This document shows, in pieces, positions 10,172 through 21,279 of a DNA stretch of 64,000 nucleotides. Under the pieces are notes generated by a model. It saw only the letters and a program-made list of their open reading frames with translations. It was not told the origin of the DNA and made no database searches. The DNA comes from CAVYXA01 sp963846775 (lineage in GTDB: Bacteria; Verrucomicrobiota; Verrucomicrobiia; Chthoniobacterales; UBA10450): NCBI GenBank assembly GCA_963846775.1, contig CAWJXB010000006.1, forward strand, positions 372,001 to 436,000, written 5' to 3'. The translations under genes were made by a program, and so were the position numbers. Each line of letters opens with the position of its first letter. The first letter of the stretch is position 1.

Positions 10172-11210
10172 ACATGGCATCGCTCTACAAGCGGGATCGG
10201 TCGGCGTTTTGGTGGATTGAGTATATCGACGCTGCCGGCGCCCGCCGGCAGGAATCGACGAAGCTGCGTCATGTATTGCCGGGCGAATCGAGACGTGCAA
10301 CGCAACTTCGAACGATCTGACTGCTCGGGAGCTTGCCGCAAGATCGACAACTGGAAGCGGTCTGGCGGAAGTGTGGGCGGCCTGGGTGCCGCGTTTCATC
10401 GCTCAGCGTTACACAGGGAACGAGGCGACTCGAATGCGCGCTTTTCAGGCGTGGCACAATCTGGCCGCGTTTCTCGATGAAAAAGATTTGACCGTTCCAC
10501 GGCAACTGCAACGGCAACATATACGCGAGTTCATAGAATGGCGGCAGATCGGTCATGCAGAACGCCACGCGCACAAAGGCGCTAAAAATACCGCCCTGCT
10601 CGAAATAAAGTTCCTAGCGCTCATCCTCGATGAAGCAATCGCCAGCGGGTTCTGCAATTTCAATCCCTGCCATCGGCTCGGCATTGGCCGGGACAAGCCG
10701 AAGCTCAAGCCGGCAATAACGATGCTCGAGCACCTTGCCATCGTAAAGGCGCTGGAACGCGAACCGGAGTGGATGCGATATATCGTATCAAATTGCCTGG
10801 GAAGAAAGTGCAGGTTCAGCGAGACGATGATCGATTGTGCGACATCGATTGTCGCGACTTTTCGGTTACGCACAAAGGGTAACAAAGAACGGCAGCGAAG
10901 TGCACTCAGCTCTCGATTGCGGCGCTTTTTGCGCGAATGATCAGGACAAACGTGAATCGACATTCGAGAAGTTTGCAATAGCGCGGGCGACCGGCAAAGC
11001 TTGGCGCAAATTTTTCGACAAGGTTGGGCTCAAACACTGAGTTTTCATTGCACGAGGGTTAGTTTCATCACGCGATGTTACGAACAGGCTCAGTTATCAG
11101 AGGCGACGCGATGCGGCTTTGCTGCACCTTCGACGACGGTGCACAGAATCTATCCGCGTTTGGCAGCATCAAGCGGCTATTCAGGACAGATGCACCGGCT
11201 GGCTAGCTGA
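10172..11210 (+). pseudogene. Second degenerate tyrosine integrase
   Basis: It begins MASLYKRDRSAFWWIEYIDA, a typical arm-type start of this integrase family. A one-base frame change near 10317 leads into LAEVWAAWVPRFIAQRYTGN and the SAM-like core-binding domain up to about 10720. CRFSET near 10815 is the box I Arg region. After further frame changes, FHCTRVSFITRCYE and VHRIYPRLAA near 11045-11180 supply the box II and Tyr regions. The protein cannot be made in one piece. It is unrelated in detail to the intact integrase at the other end, so it may be a leftover of an earlier element at the same site. Confidence 0.8.
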
Positions 11211-13030
11211 TCAAGCGCCAAAGGATGTAACGGACACGCGGCGCTTTGTTTCATGAGTTCGATGCGCGCTCTTTTCGACGCAGCAAAACCAGTTGTGGGA
11301 TCTCCGCGCACCATTCGCGCGCGCGCGAGATGGAAATGGCAATTCAAAGTGAGCAGCGAAAGCTTGGAAGTTGCTCAGGCGACGGCAAGTCGCCAACGTT
11401 GACTTTTAACGAGCGAAAACTTCTTGGATTTGGTTTGCGGGTTACGCGCGCTCGACGATGTAGAATTCGAAGCGCTTGCGATTAACTCTAGATGGCGACG
11501 ATTTTTGCAGTTCACTTCTGAAGCGCTTCTTATGCGTTGCAACAAGCGGTTCCGACGCTTTCGCCAGGGAATGATTGTTTCGCTATAAAACCGCTTGAAA
11601 GTTTCGGCGGGTATCGCGAGCTTGGGTAGGGTGCAAAAACATGGCGCTCAATGACGCTGCTTCAATTTGCCAAATTTGTTCGAGGCTCAATAAGTAAGCT
11701 GCGCGCGCAGCTAATTCGCTTTAAAACGTTGATACCACGGAAACCGAAGGTGTTAAGAACACGAAGCTTTTGCAATGCGCGGTTTTAATTTTCGGAACAG
11801 CTCGGCAGTTTGATTTCATCTCTTATGCTTTTTCACATCAACGCGCTCGAACTAGCTGGCAATTTTGATGCAAGCTTCGGGCTTTGTTACAAGGTGCGCG
11901 GCGCACTCGGCGCGCTCATGCTTTTTCACAGCGACGCGTTCGAACTAACTGGTGATTTTGGTGCGGATTCGGTTTGTTCACTCATAAAAGCTGTTCTTCG
12001 GAGAACGGTCGCGTTACAAATCAATGTTTGATAACTGTTGCTTTTGACGCCATTTTTGCTGCGTTATAAACGTTGCGCGCGGAATCGCATTTTTTGAATA
12101 ATACGCGGAACACGCAGTAATTTTAAAAGCGAGATTTTGTTTTTTTGAGCTCATTTTTGAACGCGCGTTCATTTTGGCTTTAATTACGTTAAGAAGATCG
12201 GAATTGTGTGAGCTGCTGAATTTTTGAACGGATCTTTTTGGCGGAAATTGCTTAGAGCTGCTTTGAGTTAAATTGCAATTGGATTGTAAGCTTGATTTTG
12301 AGAACTGCTTTGGAATGATCGGGATGATAGTTGGATTTTATGAGCGTTGTTGTGATTGAGAATGTTTTTTTTTGGAGTTTTAAAAGTTTTGTGTGTTTCG
12401 TAAAGCGAGTAAAAGCTGCAAGCGCTGTAACAACGGGAGATTGATCGGGTAAGGGTGAAGAGGGTCACATTAATGCGATAACAAGATCTGAAGAGAGGGG
12501 TTTTTTAGATAAGAGATCGGGATTGCTCTGAGGAACTTAAACGGTGTATAATTGTTTATTTTAACGAATGCATGCACGTGTAAGCGTTCGGGGAGTAATA
12601 TGGCGCGCGGAATAAGGAAAAGCGCGGGTAGTTTGGAACGAGGAGTGGGATTTTGAGAAATAAACGAATGGAAATTAGGGTAGAATTTGCGGGGTGAGCA
12701 TTGATGGTTTGTGTTTATTTGAAGGAGCGGGAATGTAAAAATGGATTTAAAAACGGAATGTGTGGAGTACACAACGAACAAACACTTTATTGACGAGAGA
12801 AGTAGAGGAGATGGCGGTGATAAGTATGTATGAGAACAGGGGATGGATGTTTATATGTGAAGTTGTGGAAGGGTGGTTGTGATGATTGGCGTAAAGGAAT
12901 GTTGTTTAAAAGAGATTGATTGTGCGTATTCAGATGAATAAACAGCGAACGTTATAATATGCATGGGGTGATTGTTGATCAGCATATGTATAGGGGGAGT
13001 GATTGAAAAGGTTAAGATGGAAATAAGTTT
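11211..13030. other. AT-rich region of island 2 without convincing genes
   Basis: All ORFs here are short and compositionally odd. A possible decayed gene runs at about 11251-11589 on the plus strand, starting MSSMRALFDAAKPVVG with one internal stop. An imperfect direct repeat of about 55 bp lies at 11824-11880 and 11919-11976 (shared ATGCTTTTTCACA and ACGCG..CGAACTA). From 12250 to 13030 the plus strand is rich in G and T with no supported feature. Confidence 0.5.
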
Positions 13031-13069
13031 TTGTGTTATGGATTGTTGACATTGGAATGATGTTGAACG

Positions 13070-14165
13070 AAGTAAATTTTGGATGGTTTGAGCGAGCTGA
13101 TGCTGGAACGGATTTGATCGGTTTGGGTTATGTAATCCGCAGCCGCTTGCAGCTCTTCCGTTCCCTCAATGTGTTCGCGCGCAAATTGCGCTTTCGCTTC
13201 CAGATTCTGCACTTGGCGGGTTTGCTCGCTTTCGTAAACCGCTTGGATCGAGTATTCGTTAAAAATTGTTTCGGGCGTGCGGCGACCTGGCTAAGGTGGT
13301 GCCGACACGTTTTTGGTTTGCTCGGGATTTTTTTCGGTAATGTTTTGGAGCTTAACCGTTAGCTCATCGGTTACGGTTTGGGCATAGAGTTTTCCGCTTT
13401 CTTGGAAGCTTTCTTAATTTTGTCGGCAAAATCAACGGAAAGCTTGAGGGCATCTTTAATGGCGGCGGGGAGCGTGTTATCTCCTTCGATCTGGTTCAAC
13501 CGGAACTGTCGGAGCGCGCGGGCTTTGTTAGCTTCATCAAGCTGGGATTGCGCATCGGATCGTTTCTTAGCTTGAAGCTCGTTAACCGCGGGCGTGAGTG
13601 AGCTGCTCGGGGTGAAGGAACTTTTGAATCTATTCTTGATTTTCTGCTACAGTTCTTCAAACGGTTGTTTAATGCTTTTATTAAAAAAGCTTTTCTGGTT
13701 TGCATTAAGTTTTTCGATGGTTTGCTGCGCCTCATCGGTTGCTTTTTCAATTTCTTTCAGCGAGAGTTTCGAAAAATCGCGTGGTTTCGTTAAATTCTCG
13801 ATCTCGGAATTGAGTTTTTCAAAACTGGTGATGATGTTTCCGATCTCGAACACAGCGGCAGCGCCGGCGCCGAGCTCCGCTAGTGCGCTCAGGGGCAAGC
13901 GCAGAGAACGCTCTAGGCTTTCCAGGCTGGTCGATAGAATATCGGTGGCGTTCGCGCCGCTAAGCACTTCTTTCGAAAACTTGCTAATCTGCGTAGCGAC
14001 GCGATGAGAGGAAGTAAGCACGCGGTTTTGGCTTTCTTCCATCTCGCGGAAAGAACCAACAAAGCGGTTGCTGGCGCTCTGCGCATCTGGACGGCGGCGT
14101 TGAGGTTTCGAGTAAACGGCGCGCGATCGAGCTCAAGCGTGGCTTTAATGGCGGCGACCGTCTAA
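13070..14165 (-). pseudogene. Phage tail tape-measure-like coiled-coil protein, decayed
   Basis: Fragments read in order from 14165 downward: ATLELDRAPFTRNLNAAVQ, then MEESQNRVLTSSHRVATQIS with long helices (residues rich in Lys, Glu and Ser), then NELQAKKRSDAQSQLDEANK, and finally QAVYESEQTRQVQNLEAKAQ near 13210. The opening motif and the long helical, Ala-rich middle (LSALAELGAGAAAVFEIGNI) are typical of phage tail tape-measure proteins, which set tail length. At least three frame changes or stops break it. Assignment to this class is inference from pattern. Confidence 0.55.
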
Positions 14166-14212
14166 ACTCGGCTCTAAAATTGTTCGCGAAGTTTTTATGG
14201 GAAAAATAGAAA

Positions 14213-14720
14213 CTAATTTTTGGTCGCACCAGGCGTAGGTGTAGGCGTCGGTGTGGGCGTCGGTGTGGGCGTCGGTGTAGGCGTCGGTGTGGGCGTCGGT
14301 GTAGGCATTGGACCGCTATTCCATAAATCAGTGCTCGATACCTGAACTTTGTTCACTTGTTTAAAACTCCGGCATCACTCGGAGAAGCGGCGGTTGGAAA
14401 ATAAAACTGTTGTAAACCGTGGGTGAGCGCGCTGTTGGTTGCTTGGGTAAAATTGCTGCTTGATCCGGTGAAAGAATCGGTTGTTTCAAATTCCGCTGAC
14501 AAAATTTGATTCGCACCAGTTCTCTTCTTGTTATGAACTTTAATGTAATAGGTTACTCCACCGGTTATTGATTCGGCGGTAGCTTGATAGATGCTGAAAC
14601 TATTGTTTTGGATATAAAGTTTGCTGTTCGAATAAAGAACAACCGAAATGGAGTAACAAGACTGTTGTTGCTCTCGAACACGTAATCGTAATTACTAGGC
14701 AATGCGGCGGGTTTATAGAT
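14213..14720 (-). pseudogene. Phage-type structural protein with Pro-Thr tail, frameshifted
   Basis: On the minus strand the translation reads KPAALPSNYDYVFESNNSLV, then in a second frame SISVVLYSNSKLYIQNNSFS and GGVTYYIKVHNKK. After another shift it reads KVQVSSTDLWNSGP followed by a run of Pro-Thr pairs and GATKN-stop at 14213. The beta-rich segment followed by a low-complexity linker suggests a phage or surface structural protein. No specific family is claimed. Confidence 0.45.
14232..14307 (-). repeat. 12-bp tandem repeat encoding (Pro-Thr)n
   Basis: About six copies of a GGTGTGGGCGTC-like unit (plus strand) with small variations. They encode a Pro-Thr linker near the C-terminus of the minus-strand remnant. 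Confidence 0.85.
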
Positions 14721-15273
14721 GATATGCGCTCAAAACTCTTGTGTTCGCTGCTGCTGTTGTAGGAAGCATATTGGTTATGTGCTCTCGCTGTTCGGTTTAT
14801 CACCAATGATTGCGTGTTTTCAATTGGCGATGATGTGTTATCGTAATCGACTGTGCTGGTATGCGACTATCCGCTTGGTTCCCGGTGCTCTCGAAATCTT
14901 GTTTAAGATGTTTTGCGCAAACGCTCGGGAGGCTATGAGAAGCAGTAGCGCAAACACGAACTGAAACACAATCAGTGCTAAGTTTTCATTGGGTTTTAAC
15001 TATTATTCCTAAGTGTTAAAACTGTTAAAAAACGCGTTTCGGTTCGAAGCGGTTTGTTTTAATTCTGCGTGGCGGGCTGACTTTTCTAACAAGTTTAAAA
15101 TTTTGTTTCGCACCACAGCTACCGGCGCTGACACAAAAAAATCAAAACTTTTAATTACACCTCTGTTACTCTTCACGAAAAAGCTTATTCAATCAGTAAA
15201 GCAGCGCTCGGGGACTCGACGAGATGGGGGAAATCCGCCGCTGCGGACTCGACGAGATGGGGAAATTTAGTTT
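14721..15273. other. Island 2 sequence without supported genes
   Basis: No convincing coding sequence. An 18-bp direct repeat, GGACTCGACGAGATGGGG, lies at 15212-15229 and 15245-15262, just before a palindrome. Confidence 0.5.
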
Positions 15274-15295
15274 GATGTGTGGACATCCACACATC
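15274..15295 (+). promoter_or_regulatory. Palindromic site, copy 1
   Basis: TGTGTGGACATCCACACATC, an inverted repeat with arms TGTGTGGA/TCCACACA. The identical 20-mer occurs on the minus strand at 17155-17174, and both copies are followed within a few bases by GCGCGG. Possibly a repressor or replication-initiator site of the island (inference). Confidence 0.5.
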
Positions 15296-15321
15296 GCGCG
15301 GCTTTCAGCTCTGGCGGCGTG

Positions 15322-15501
15322 ATGGCTGACACGTTCGCGCTAACCGCGCGGTCGCGGTACTCGGCTGGGCGCAGTGCACCAGGACGGTTCGAAGATATGC
15401 TCTCCACCAGAAAACGCGATGTCAAAGGGACAAAAAAATTTGGGCGCCGCTTTGCGCGAAAAACAAAAGGGAAAAAACAACTGTTAGATCGGGGCGGATA
15501 G
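15322..15501 (+). CDS. Small basic protein of island 2 (doubtful)
   Basis: An ORF of 59 residues from MADTFALTARSRYSAGRSAP to KKQLLDRGG. It ends in a strongly Lys/Arg-rich tail. It is open further upstream into the palindrome at 15274. There is no family match, and compositional bias alone could explain it. Confidence 0.3.
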   Translation: MADTFALTARSRYSAGRSAPGRFEDMLSTRKRDVKGTKKFGRRFARKTKGKKQLLDRGG

Positions 15502-15686
15502 TGAAGAGATTCTTAGGTGGGGGTGGTTAAAGACGAAAAGTTTCTTACTTGGTAGATATTTTTTTGGGTATTCCTTTATACCTATGACAACATCTGATAC
15601 TTGTGTGGGATCGTTCAACAGCAAAGACTTACAAACGCACAGGTGTTTAAAGACGTGTGCTTCGGAAGCGTCGGTGAAACAAAAAG
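15502..15686. other. Short region without supported genes
   Basis: Only short ORFs with biased composition. Nothing supported beyond the downstream end of the primase/helicase remnant. Confidence 0.4.
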
Positions 15687-17171
15687 TTACAAGAATTCAA
15701 CAGCGTATCGCCGCTGACGATTCCGACCGCGCCGCTCCACTGGATGCAGCGCTCGTCTCCAGCTTAAATGTGCAGCTACCGTATTGCTGCGAAAAAAGCT
15801 TGCTGAGCTCGGACCTCGACTTGGGCGTAATCTCATCGCGCGAGACATGCTACTCGAAAGCGTGAACAGCTCGGCACGCTTCAATCACCTCGCCGAAATC
15901 ATATTCAGCTCGCGATGTTACGCCTTCGCACAGCTTTTCGATTACGGCAGTTATGTTCGCTTGGTTGGGGTTGATCTGCTGTGCTACGGACCGCAAAGGC
16001 GATTGGTAGCTCGCCGCTTCAACTATCCCGCTAAAGATGCTGCAAAACGATTCAAAGCTGCGATAGCAGTTTGACGACGGCGGCCGCATGCGCCGATCCA
16101 GGCACGCACAAAAGAATAGAGAGCTGCGAGGATATCGTTAGCATTCATCTGGCTTAACGAGATAACGCTGGTTAATCACGTGCTTTATTTTTGCTCCTGC
16201 GGATCGGTTTGCGGAACATATAGATTAACTAGGACGCAGCGGCTGGTTAGATCGCTACTCAAGTCGATGTTGTTGCCTATTAAAAAAGCGATTGCTGTCT
16301 GTGTAACCGAAAAACTTTTTTGCGAATGGAACAGCCGACCCGTCCAGAGGCTCGCTGTTAAGAACGCATTTAAAGTCGCACTAACAAGCTTGCCTGAAAC
16401 CTCGTCTAACACGATGTAGCGCGAACCGCTGAGCGCCTCTGTGTCCAAAGCATTGCGAAAAGCGGCTAAATCCTCAGGGATAGGCTGAATACGCGCGGCG
16501 CCGTGCGGACCGGCGATCGCAGTTTGAACTAATAAATTCTTCCCCGCGCGGCTAGCATTAGCGCGATAGACAAAGTTCAACGGTTTTACGTCGGGCGGCA
16601 ACAGGTCAGCCCCGAATACCGCGATCATTGCCAGCAAGTGCGCCGCCTTCGAACGTTCTGAATCGAACGGAAACTCGCCCAGCAAGTCATCGAGAAACAG
16701 CCGAGCTCGCTCAACATTCCAGGCCGGGTCAAAATCGATGCAATCCGGCATTGTATATATCATCGATGGCGGGTCCCATCCTTTCGGCAGCAACTCGATT
16801 CGGCCGTCAGATCGCATGATCGGCAATCTGGCGAAATTCACGCGATGCAGTTTTCGTAAAGGCCTTATCAATGCATCGGAGCGAAGACAGGCCTGGGACT
16901 CGCGCAAGGCCATGAGCTCGGGCTGTTTCATGCTGCCCTTAGACACAAAGGGCACTAAATGCGCTTCGATGTAGGACTGAAAACGAAGCGGTTCCATCGG
17001 CTCGATTGCTCCCGTCTCAGGATCGATCGTAACCGGAACGGTTCCGCGCCGGTATAAACCGTTTGCGCCAACAATGCTGCCGACGTTCGCCGCGAATTCA
17101 ATCATCGACTCGCCGCCGCGCGGCAATGCGACAAAAGGCAAACCCGCGCGGCTAGATGTGTGGATGTCCAC
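15687..17171 (-). pseudogene. Island primase/helicase-type AAA ATPase, frameshifted
   Basis: The first 328 codons (17171-16185) are open. They contain a P-loop-like NASRAGKNLLVQTAIAG, a Walker B-like RYIVLDEVSG and a sensor/Arg region TAIAFLIGNNIDLSSDLTSR, as in the D5/VirE-like ATPases found beside integrases in satellites. After a frame change near 16185 the protein continues as NDILAALYSFVRAWIGACG, and after another near 16030 as GIVEAASYQSPLR and AEYDFGEVIEACRAVHAFE. The end is near 15687. It presumably served island replication. The upstream GTG at 17171 lies inside a palindrome, so the true start is uncertain. Confidence 0.7.
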
Positions 17172-17174
17172 ACA
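17155..17174 (-). promoter_or_regulatory. Palindromic site, copy 2
   Basis: The same 20-mer as at 15276-15295, on the opposite strand, at the 5' edge of the primase/helicase gene and downstream of the excisionase-like gene. Confidence 0.5.
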
Positions 17175-17251
17175 TGCGGCGGAGCGGGTTTGCTGTTACC
17201 AGCGGGAAAACGCCACGCTCCCTAACGAGCCGATTCAGCGCATCGCTTTGT

Positions 17252-17429
17252 TCACTCACGGGCGCGTCCAATAATACGGGTTTTCTCCAGGAATGCTTCT
17301 ACATCGCTACGACGGAAGCGGTTTAATCGGGTTCCCAATTTGTTGTGAGGTATGCGCTTCCTCTGTATCCAGTGTTCGACTGTTCTGATGGGAAACTCGG
17401 CACATTTTGGCGACTTCGGCCGCCGTCAT
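17252..17429 (-). pseudogene. Helix-turn-helix excisionase-like protein, one-base insertion
   Basis: It starts MTAAEVAKMCRV, then after one extra T continues as PIRTVEHWIQRKRIPHNKLG and RFRRSDVEAFLEKTR. That is the standard winged helix-turn-helix of excisionase/MerR-like proteins. Its ATG overlaps the integrase stop (TAATG at 17431-17427), so both were probably co-translated. The single insertion could be decay or a sequencing error. It would control excision of island 2. Confidence 0.75.
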
Positions 17430-18730
17430 TAATTCGCATTTTTCTGTTTGTTGCGGTTCCATGCGCATAATGCGGTGTCAAAAGCCAGAACATTCGCCGG
17501 TCCTCGCGGACTGATTCCGAACCAATTTGTCGCGTCTCGTTCGTCGGCGAGCTCGCGGTAATTAGTCATGAGCTTCTGCGGACTGTTACCCATTTCTAAA
17601 GCAACACGCGCCGTGTCTGCGATCGCGGCCAGCCGATATGTGGCATAACTGTGACGCAGTGCGTTTGAAGGCCATTTAACGCCGTTGCGTTTGGCAAACC
17701 GAATCGCTCGATCGACTAATCGTCGGCTCGTAAAAATCCGACCCGACGATGTTCTATAGGGACGCAGCCATTCCGCCAGGTTAGGTAGGACGGGGACAAT
17801 CCTTCGAGTCGCGGTTTTTGCTTTTTCTGCAGCTACGATGATATGACCGCGCTCGAAATTGATGTCCGCCCACTCCAGCTTCAGAATCTCCGCCGATCGC
17901 ATACCGGTGAAAGCGCCAAGGGCAAAATACAATCCGAATTCCGAGGGAGCGATTTTCATTAAATGCGTGAGGTCCGCCGGCGCCAGGATGCCGATTTCGC
18001 CAGTGCGTTCTTTAACCGCCGCAGAATTTTCGGCCGCAGTGCGGCCTTCTGGAAGATAGCCGCGGCGCTGCGCGAATTTAAACAACGTAACGAGCGCCTG
18101 TCGAAAATTGTTGCGTCCGCGCGGCCGCAAGTTGAGCCCGCCTAACCAATCATCGATGTCTTTCGCGCGGACCCGCCCAATACTAGTCGTTGCGAACATG
18201 CCAGCGAAGCGCTTCAACCTATACCGCAAAGTCTGAATGTAACGCACACTCAAATTGCTCTGCGCTTTGAGAGCCATCATTTCATCGACAACCTGTTGCA
18301 CGGGCACATCGTTGCACCGTTCCGAGACGTAAGCCTTCACGACCGGCAAAAGCGTTCCGTCACCTAGCAGCCGCTTCGCGGCGACATACTCTTCGATCGC
18401 ACAATGAAGCGGCTCCCCCAGGGGTTTGAGCAGCGCCATGGCGCGGACGTAGCTGTCCCGGTCGACATTATCCATATCCAGGACAGCAGTCGTGTCATTG
18501 CACAAGCGACAACGTATTTCATTCGCGCGGTCCCGAGCGCGGGCCAGATCACTAAAACCTTCGCGCTTGCGGCGCCCACCAGAATAATAGACGACGGTGA
18601 AAAGGTCGTATCCATTCGATTTCCCCGAATAAATCCTGATCGGAATGCTTCCAGCCTTGATAATGATTGGCGCAGTCCTGTATCGACAATTCTTGACACG
18701 CCTTGCGGCAGTTGCGGCTTTTACGGGCAT
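17429..18730 (-). CDS. Tyrosine integrase of island 2
   Basis: A 433-residue site-specific recombinase if started at MPVKAATAARRVKNC. The open frame extends to 18832, but that would run through the att site. An N-terminal arm-binding part (GYDLFTVVYYSGGRRKREGF) is followed by a SAM-like core-binding domain (SVRYIQTLRYRLKRFAGMF). The catalytic domain has box I TGMRSAEILKLEW with the catalytic Arg, a conserved Lys in the beta-hairpin (EKAKTATRRIVPV) and box II NALRHSYATY. The family's His-to-Tyr end is less standard (ALEMGNSPQKLMTNYREL), with the Tyr in NYRE. It is intact, unlike the other two integrases here, and lies 45 bp from the right att repeat. Confidence 0.88.
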   Translation of the reverse strand: MPVKAATAARRVKNCRYRTAPIIIKAGSIPIRIYSGKSNGYDLFTVVYYSGGRRKREGFSDLARARDRANEIRCRLCNDTTAVLDMDNVDRDSYVRAMALLKPLGEPLHCAIEEYVAAKRLLGDGTLLPVVKAYVSERCNDVPVQQVVDEMMALKAQSNLSVRYIQTLRYRLKRFAGMFATTSIGRVRAKDIDDWLGGLNLRPRGRNNFRQALVTLFKFAQRRGYLPEGRTAAENSAAVKERTGEIGILAPADLTHLMKIAPSEFGLYFALGAFTGMRSAEILKLEWADINFERGHIIVAAEKAKTATRRIVPVLPNLAEWLRPYRTSSGRIFTSRRLVDRAIRFAKRNGVKWPSNALRHSYATYRLAAIADTARVALEMGNSPQKLMTNYRELADERDATNWFGISPRGPANVLAFDTALCAWNRNKQKNAN

Positions 18731-18774
18731 GCATACCGTGGATGTCAAAGAGGGCAGAGCGTAGAGCCGATGCC

Positions 18775-18796
18775 TTCGACTCCCGTACACGCTGCC
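18775..18796 (+). repeat. Right attachment-site repeat of island 2
   Basis: Copy of the tRNA-Glu 3' end with one change (G to A at 18789 relative to the tRNA). It marks the island end beside the integrase. Confidence 0.85.
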
Positions 18797-18861
18797 ACTT
18801 TTCTTGAGAGTTGTGTGTTGGACGTTGAGCATTGGACGTTTGCCGCTACACTGGGGATCTT

Positions 18862-20175
<1,314 letters not shown>

Positions 20176-20316
20176 GGTGCCGCCGCCAGACATTCCGATC
20201 GGGCCTTTCGGTCGATCAGACTGAAACTCCCCCGAAGCTTTCGGGCACAGACTGGAAGTCTGCGAGCCTACACCGTGCTTGATTGATCCGGCCAAACTCA
20301 TTCAAGATCACTATTC

Positions 20317-21258
20317 GTGAATGGGACCGAGCGCAGGATCGAAATCTTCAAGCCATTCGGCGAAGCATTCGATCTGATGCAGACGATTCTCTTTCGTCCA
20401 TTTGATTTCAAAAAATGGCTCGTAATCGGGTTCGCCGCATTCCTAAGCGGTCACTTCGGCGGTGGCGGCTTTAATTTTCCGTCTCAATGGGGCAGGCACC
20501 CCGCACGAACACAAACCTTCAATCCGCCGAACTTCGAAGAGTGGAAGCCCTGGTTGCTCATTCTCATTGTTACGGCTGTCGTGGTCGTCATCGCTTTGGT
20601 AGTCGTCCTCGCATGGCTGAAGGCACGCGGCAATTTCATTTTTACTGACTGCATCGTTCACAACCGCGGCGCGATCGCAGCGCCGTGGCGCGAGTACCGC
20701 AAAGAAGGAAACAGCTATTTTCTTTTCACGCTGGCAGTGATGTTCGGCGCGATCATCGTATTTGGTCTCTTTTTTGCAGTTATTGCTGGCTTCGGTTTTC
20801 TGACTCGTGGACATCAAACCATGAGCGTAACAGCGATGGCATTGCTTGCCCTGGTGTTCCTCTGTTGGATTGCCTTCTGCATCATCTTCAACGTCGTGAT
20901 GTATTTCACGCCCTTCGTAATGTATCGGGAAAGATCTCTGGCCATGGCCGCCTTCCGCGAAGTGCTGAACCTAATCGCGAGCAACCCTGGACCATTCATT
21001 CTGTTTTGCCTGTTCGGTTTTGTGCTGCTCCTGGCCACCATCGTGATTGGAATTATGGCGACGTGCGCGACCTGTTGTCTGGCTGCACTCCCTTACGTCG
21101 GTTCAGTGATTCTGCTTCCGGTTAGCGTTTGTTTGAGAGCATTCGGACTCTGTTTTCTGCGCCAGTTCGGCCCCGATTACGATGTCTGGCGGTCCATGCC
21201 ACGACCGGAGCCGCCGCCAATTACTTCACCGCCGCCGCTACCGCCAGCGCAACCCTGA
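20317..21258 (+). CDS. Polytopic membrane protein with Pro-rich tail
   Basis: A 313-residue protein from a GTG start. After a short soluble start (RRIEIFKPFGEAFDLMQTIL) there are about five hydrophobic segments, near residues 32-50, 77-100, 137-163, 168-192 and 225-275. A proline-rich C-terminal tail (PPPITSPPPLPPAQP) follows. The motif ILFRPFDFKKWLVIGFAAFL resembles the start of DUF4013/DUF7544-like bacterial membrane proteins of unknown function. No enzymatic residues can be named. Divergent from or unrelated to its neighbours. Confidence 0.75.
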   Translation: MNGTERRIEIFKPFGEAFDLMQTILFRPFDFKKWLVIGFAAFLSGHFGGGGFNFPSQWGRHPARTQTFNPPNFEEWKPWLLILIVTAVVVVIALVVVLAWLKARGNFIFTDCIVHNRGAIAAPWREYRKEGNSYFLFTLAVMFGAIIVFGLFFAVIAGFGFLTRGHQTMSVTAMALLALVFLCWIAFCIIFNVVMYFTPFVMYRERSLAMAAFREVLNLIASNPGPFILFCLFGFVLLLATIVIGIMATCATCCLAALPYVGSVILLPVSVCLRAFGLCFLRQFGPDYDVWRSMPRPEPPPITSPPPLPPAQP

Positions 21259-21279
21259 ATACGATCTGGGGCCGAAAGT

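Larger units (their letters stand above)
9470..18796. mobile_element. Genomic island 2, integrated at the 3' end of tRNA-Glu
   Basis: The 3' end of tRNA-Glu (9470-9491) is repeated with one mismatch at 18775-18796. An intact tyrosine integrase starts 45 bp inside the right repeat, with an excisionase-like gene and a primase/helicase behind it. This is the usual head module of a satellite or integrative island. The rest is phage-like remnants, a second broken integrase and AT-rich sequence. Base composition between about 11.5 and 15.2 kb is clearly more AT-rich than the flanks. Confidence 0.88.

Noticed and set aside
14232..14307. Possible CRISPR-like or VNTR regulatory array
   Set aside because: The 12-bp units have no spacers and read as Pro-Thr codons at the end of a minus-strand remnant.
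15584..16074. Plus-strand ORFs of 93 and 96 codons
   Set aside because: They lie opposite the C-terminal remnants of the primase/helicase gene and show no coding pattern of their own.
18731..18832. N-terminal extension of the intact integrase to 18832
   Set aside because: It would be encoded by the att repeat and sequence beyond the island end, so a start near 18730 is more sensible.
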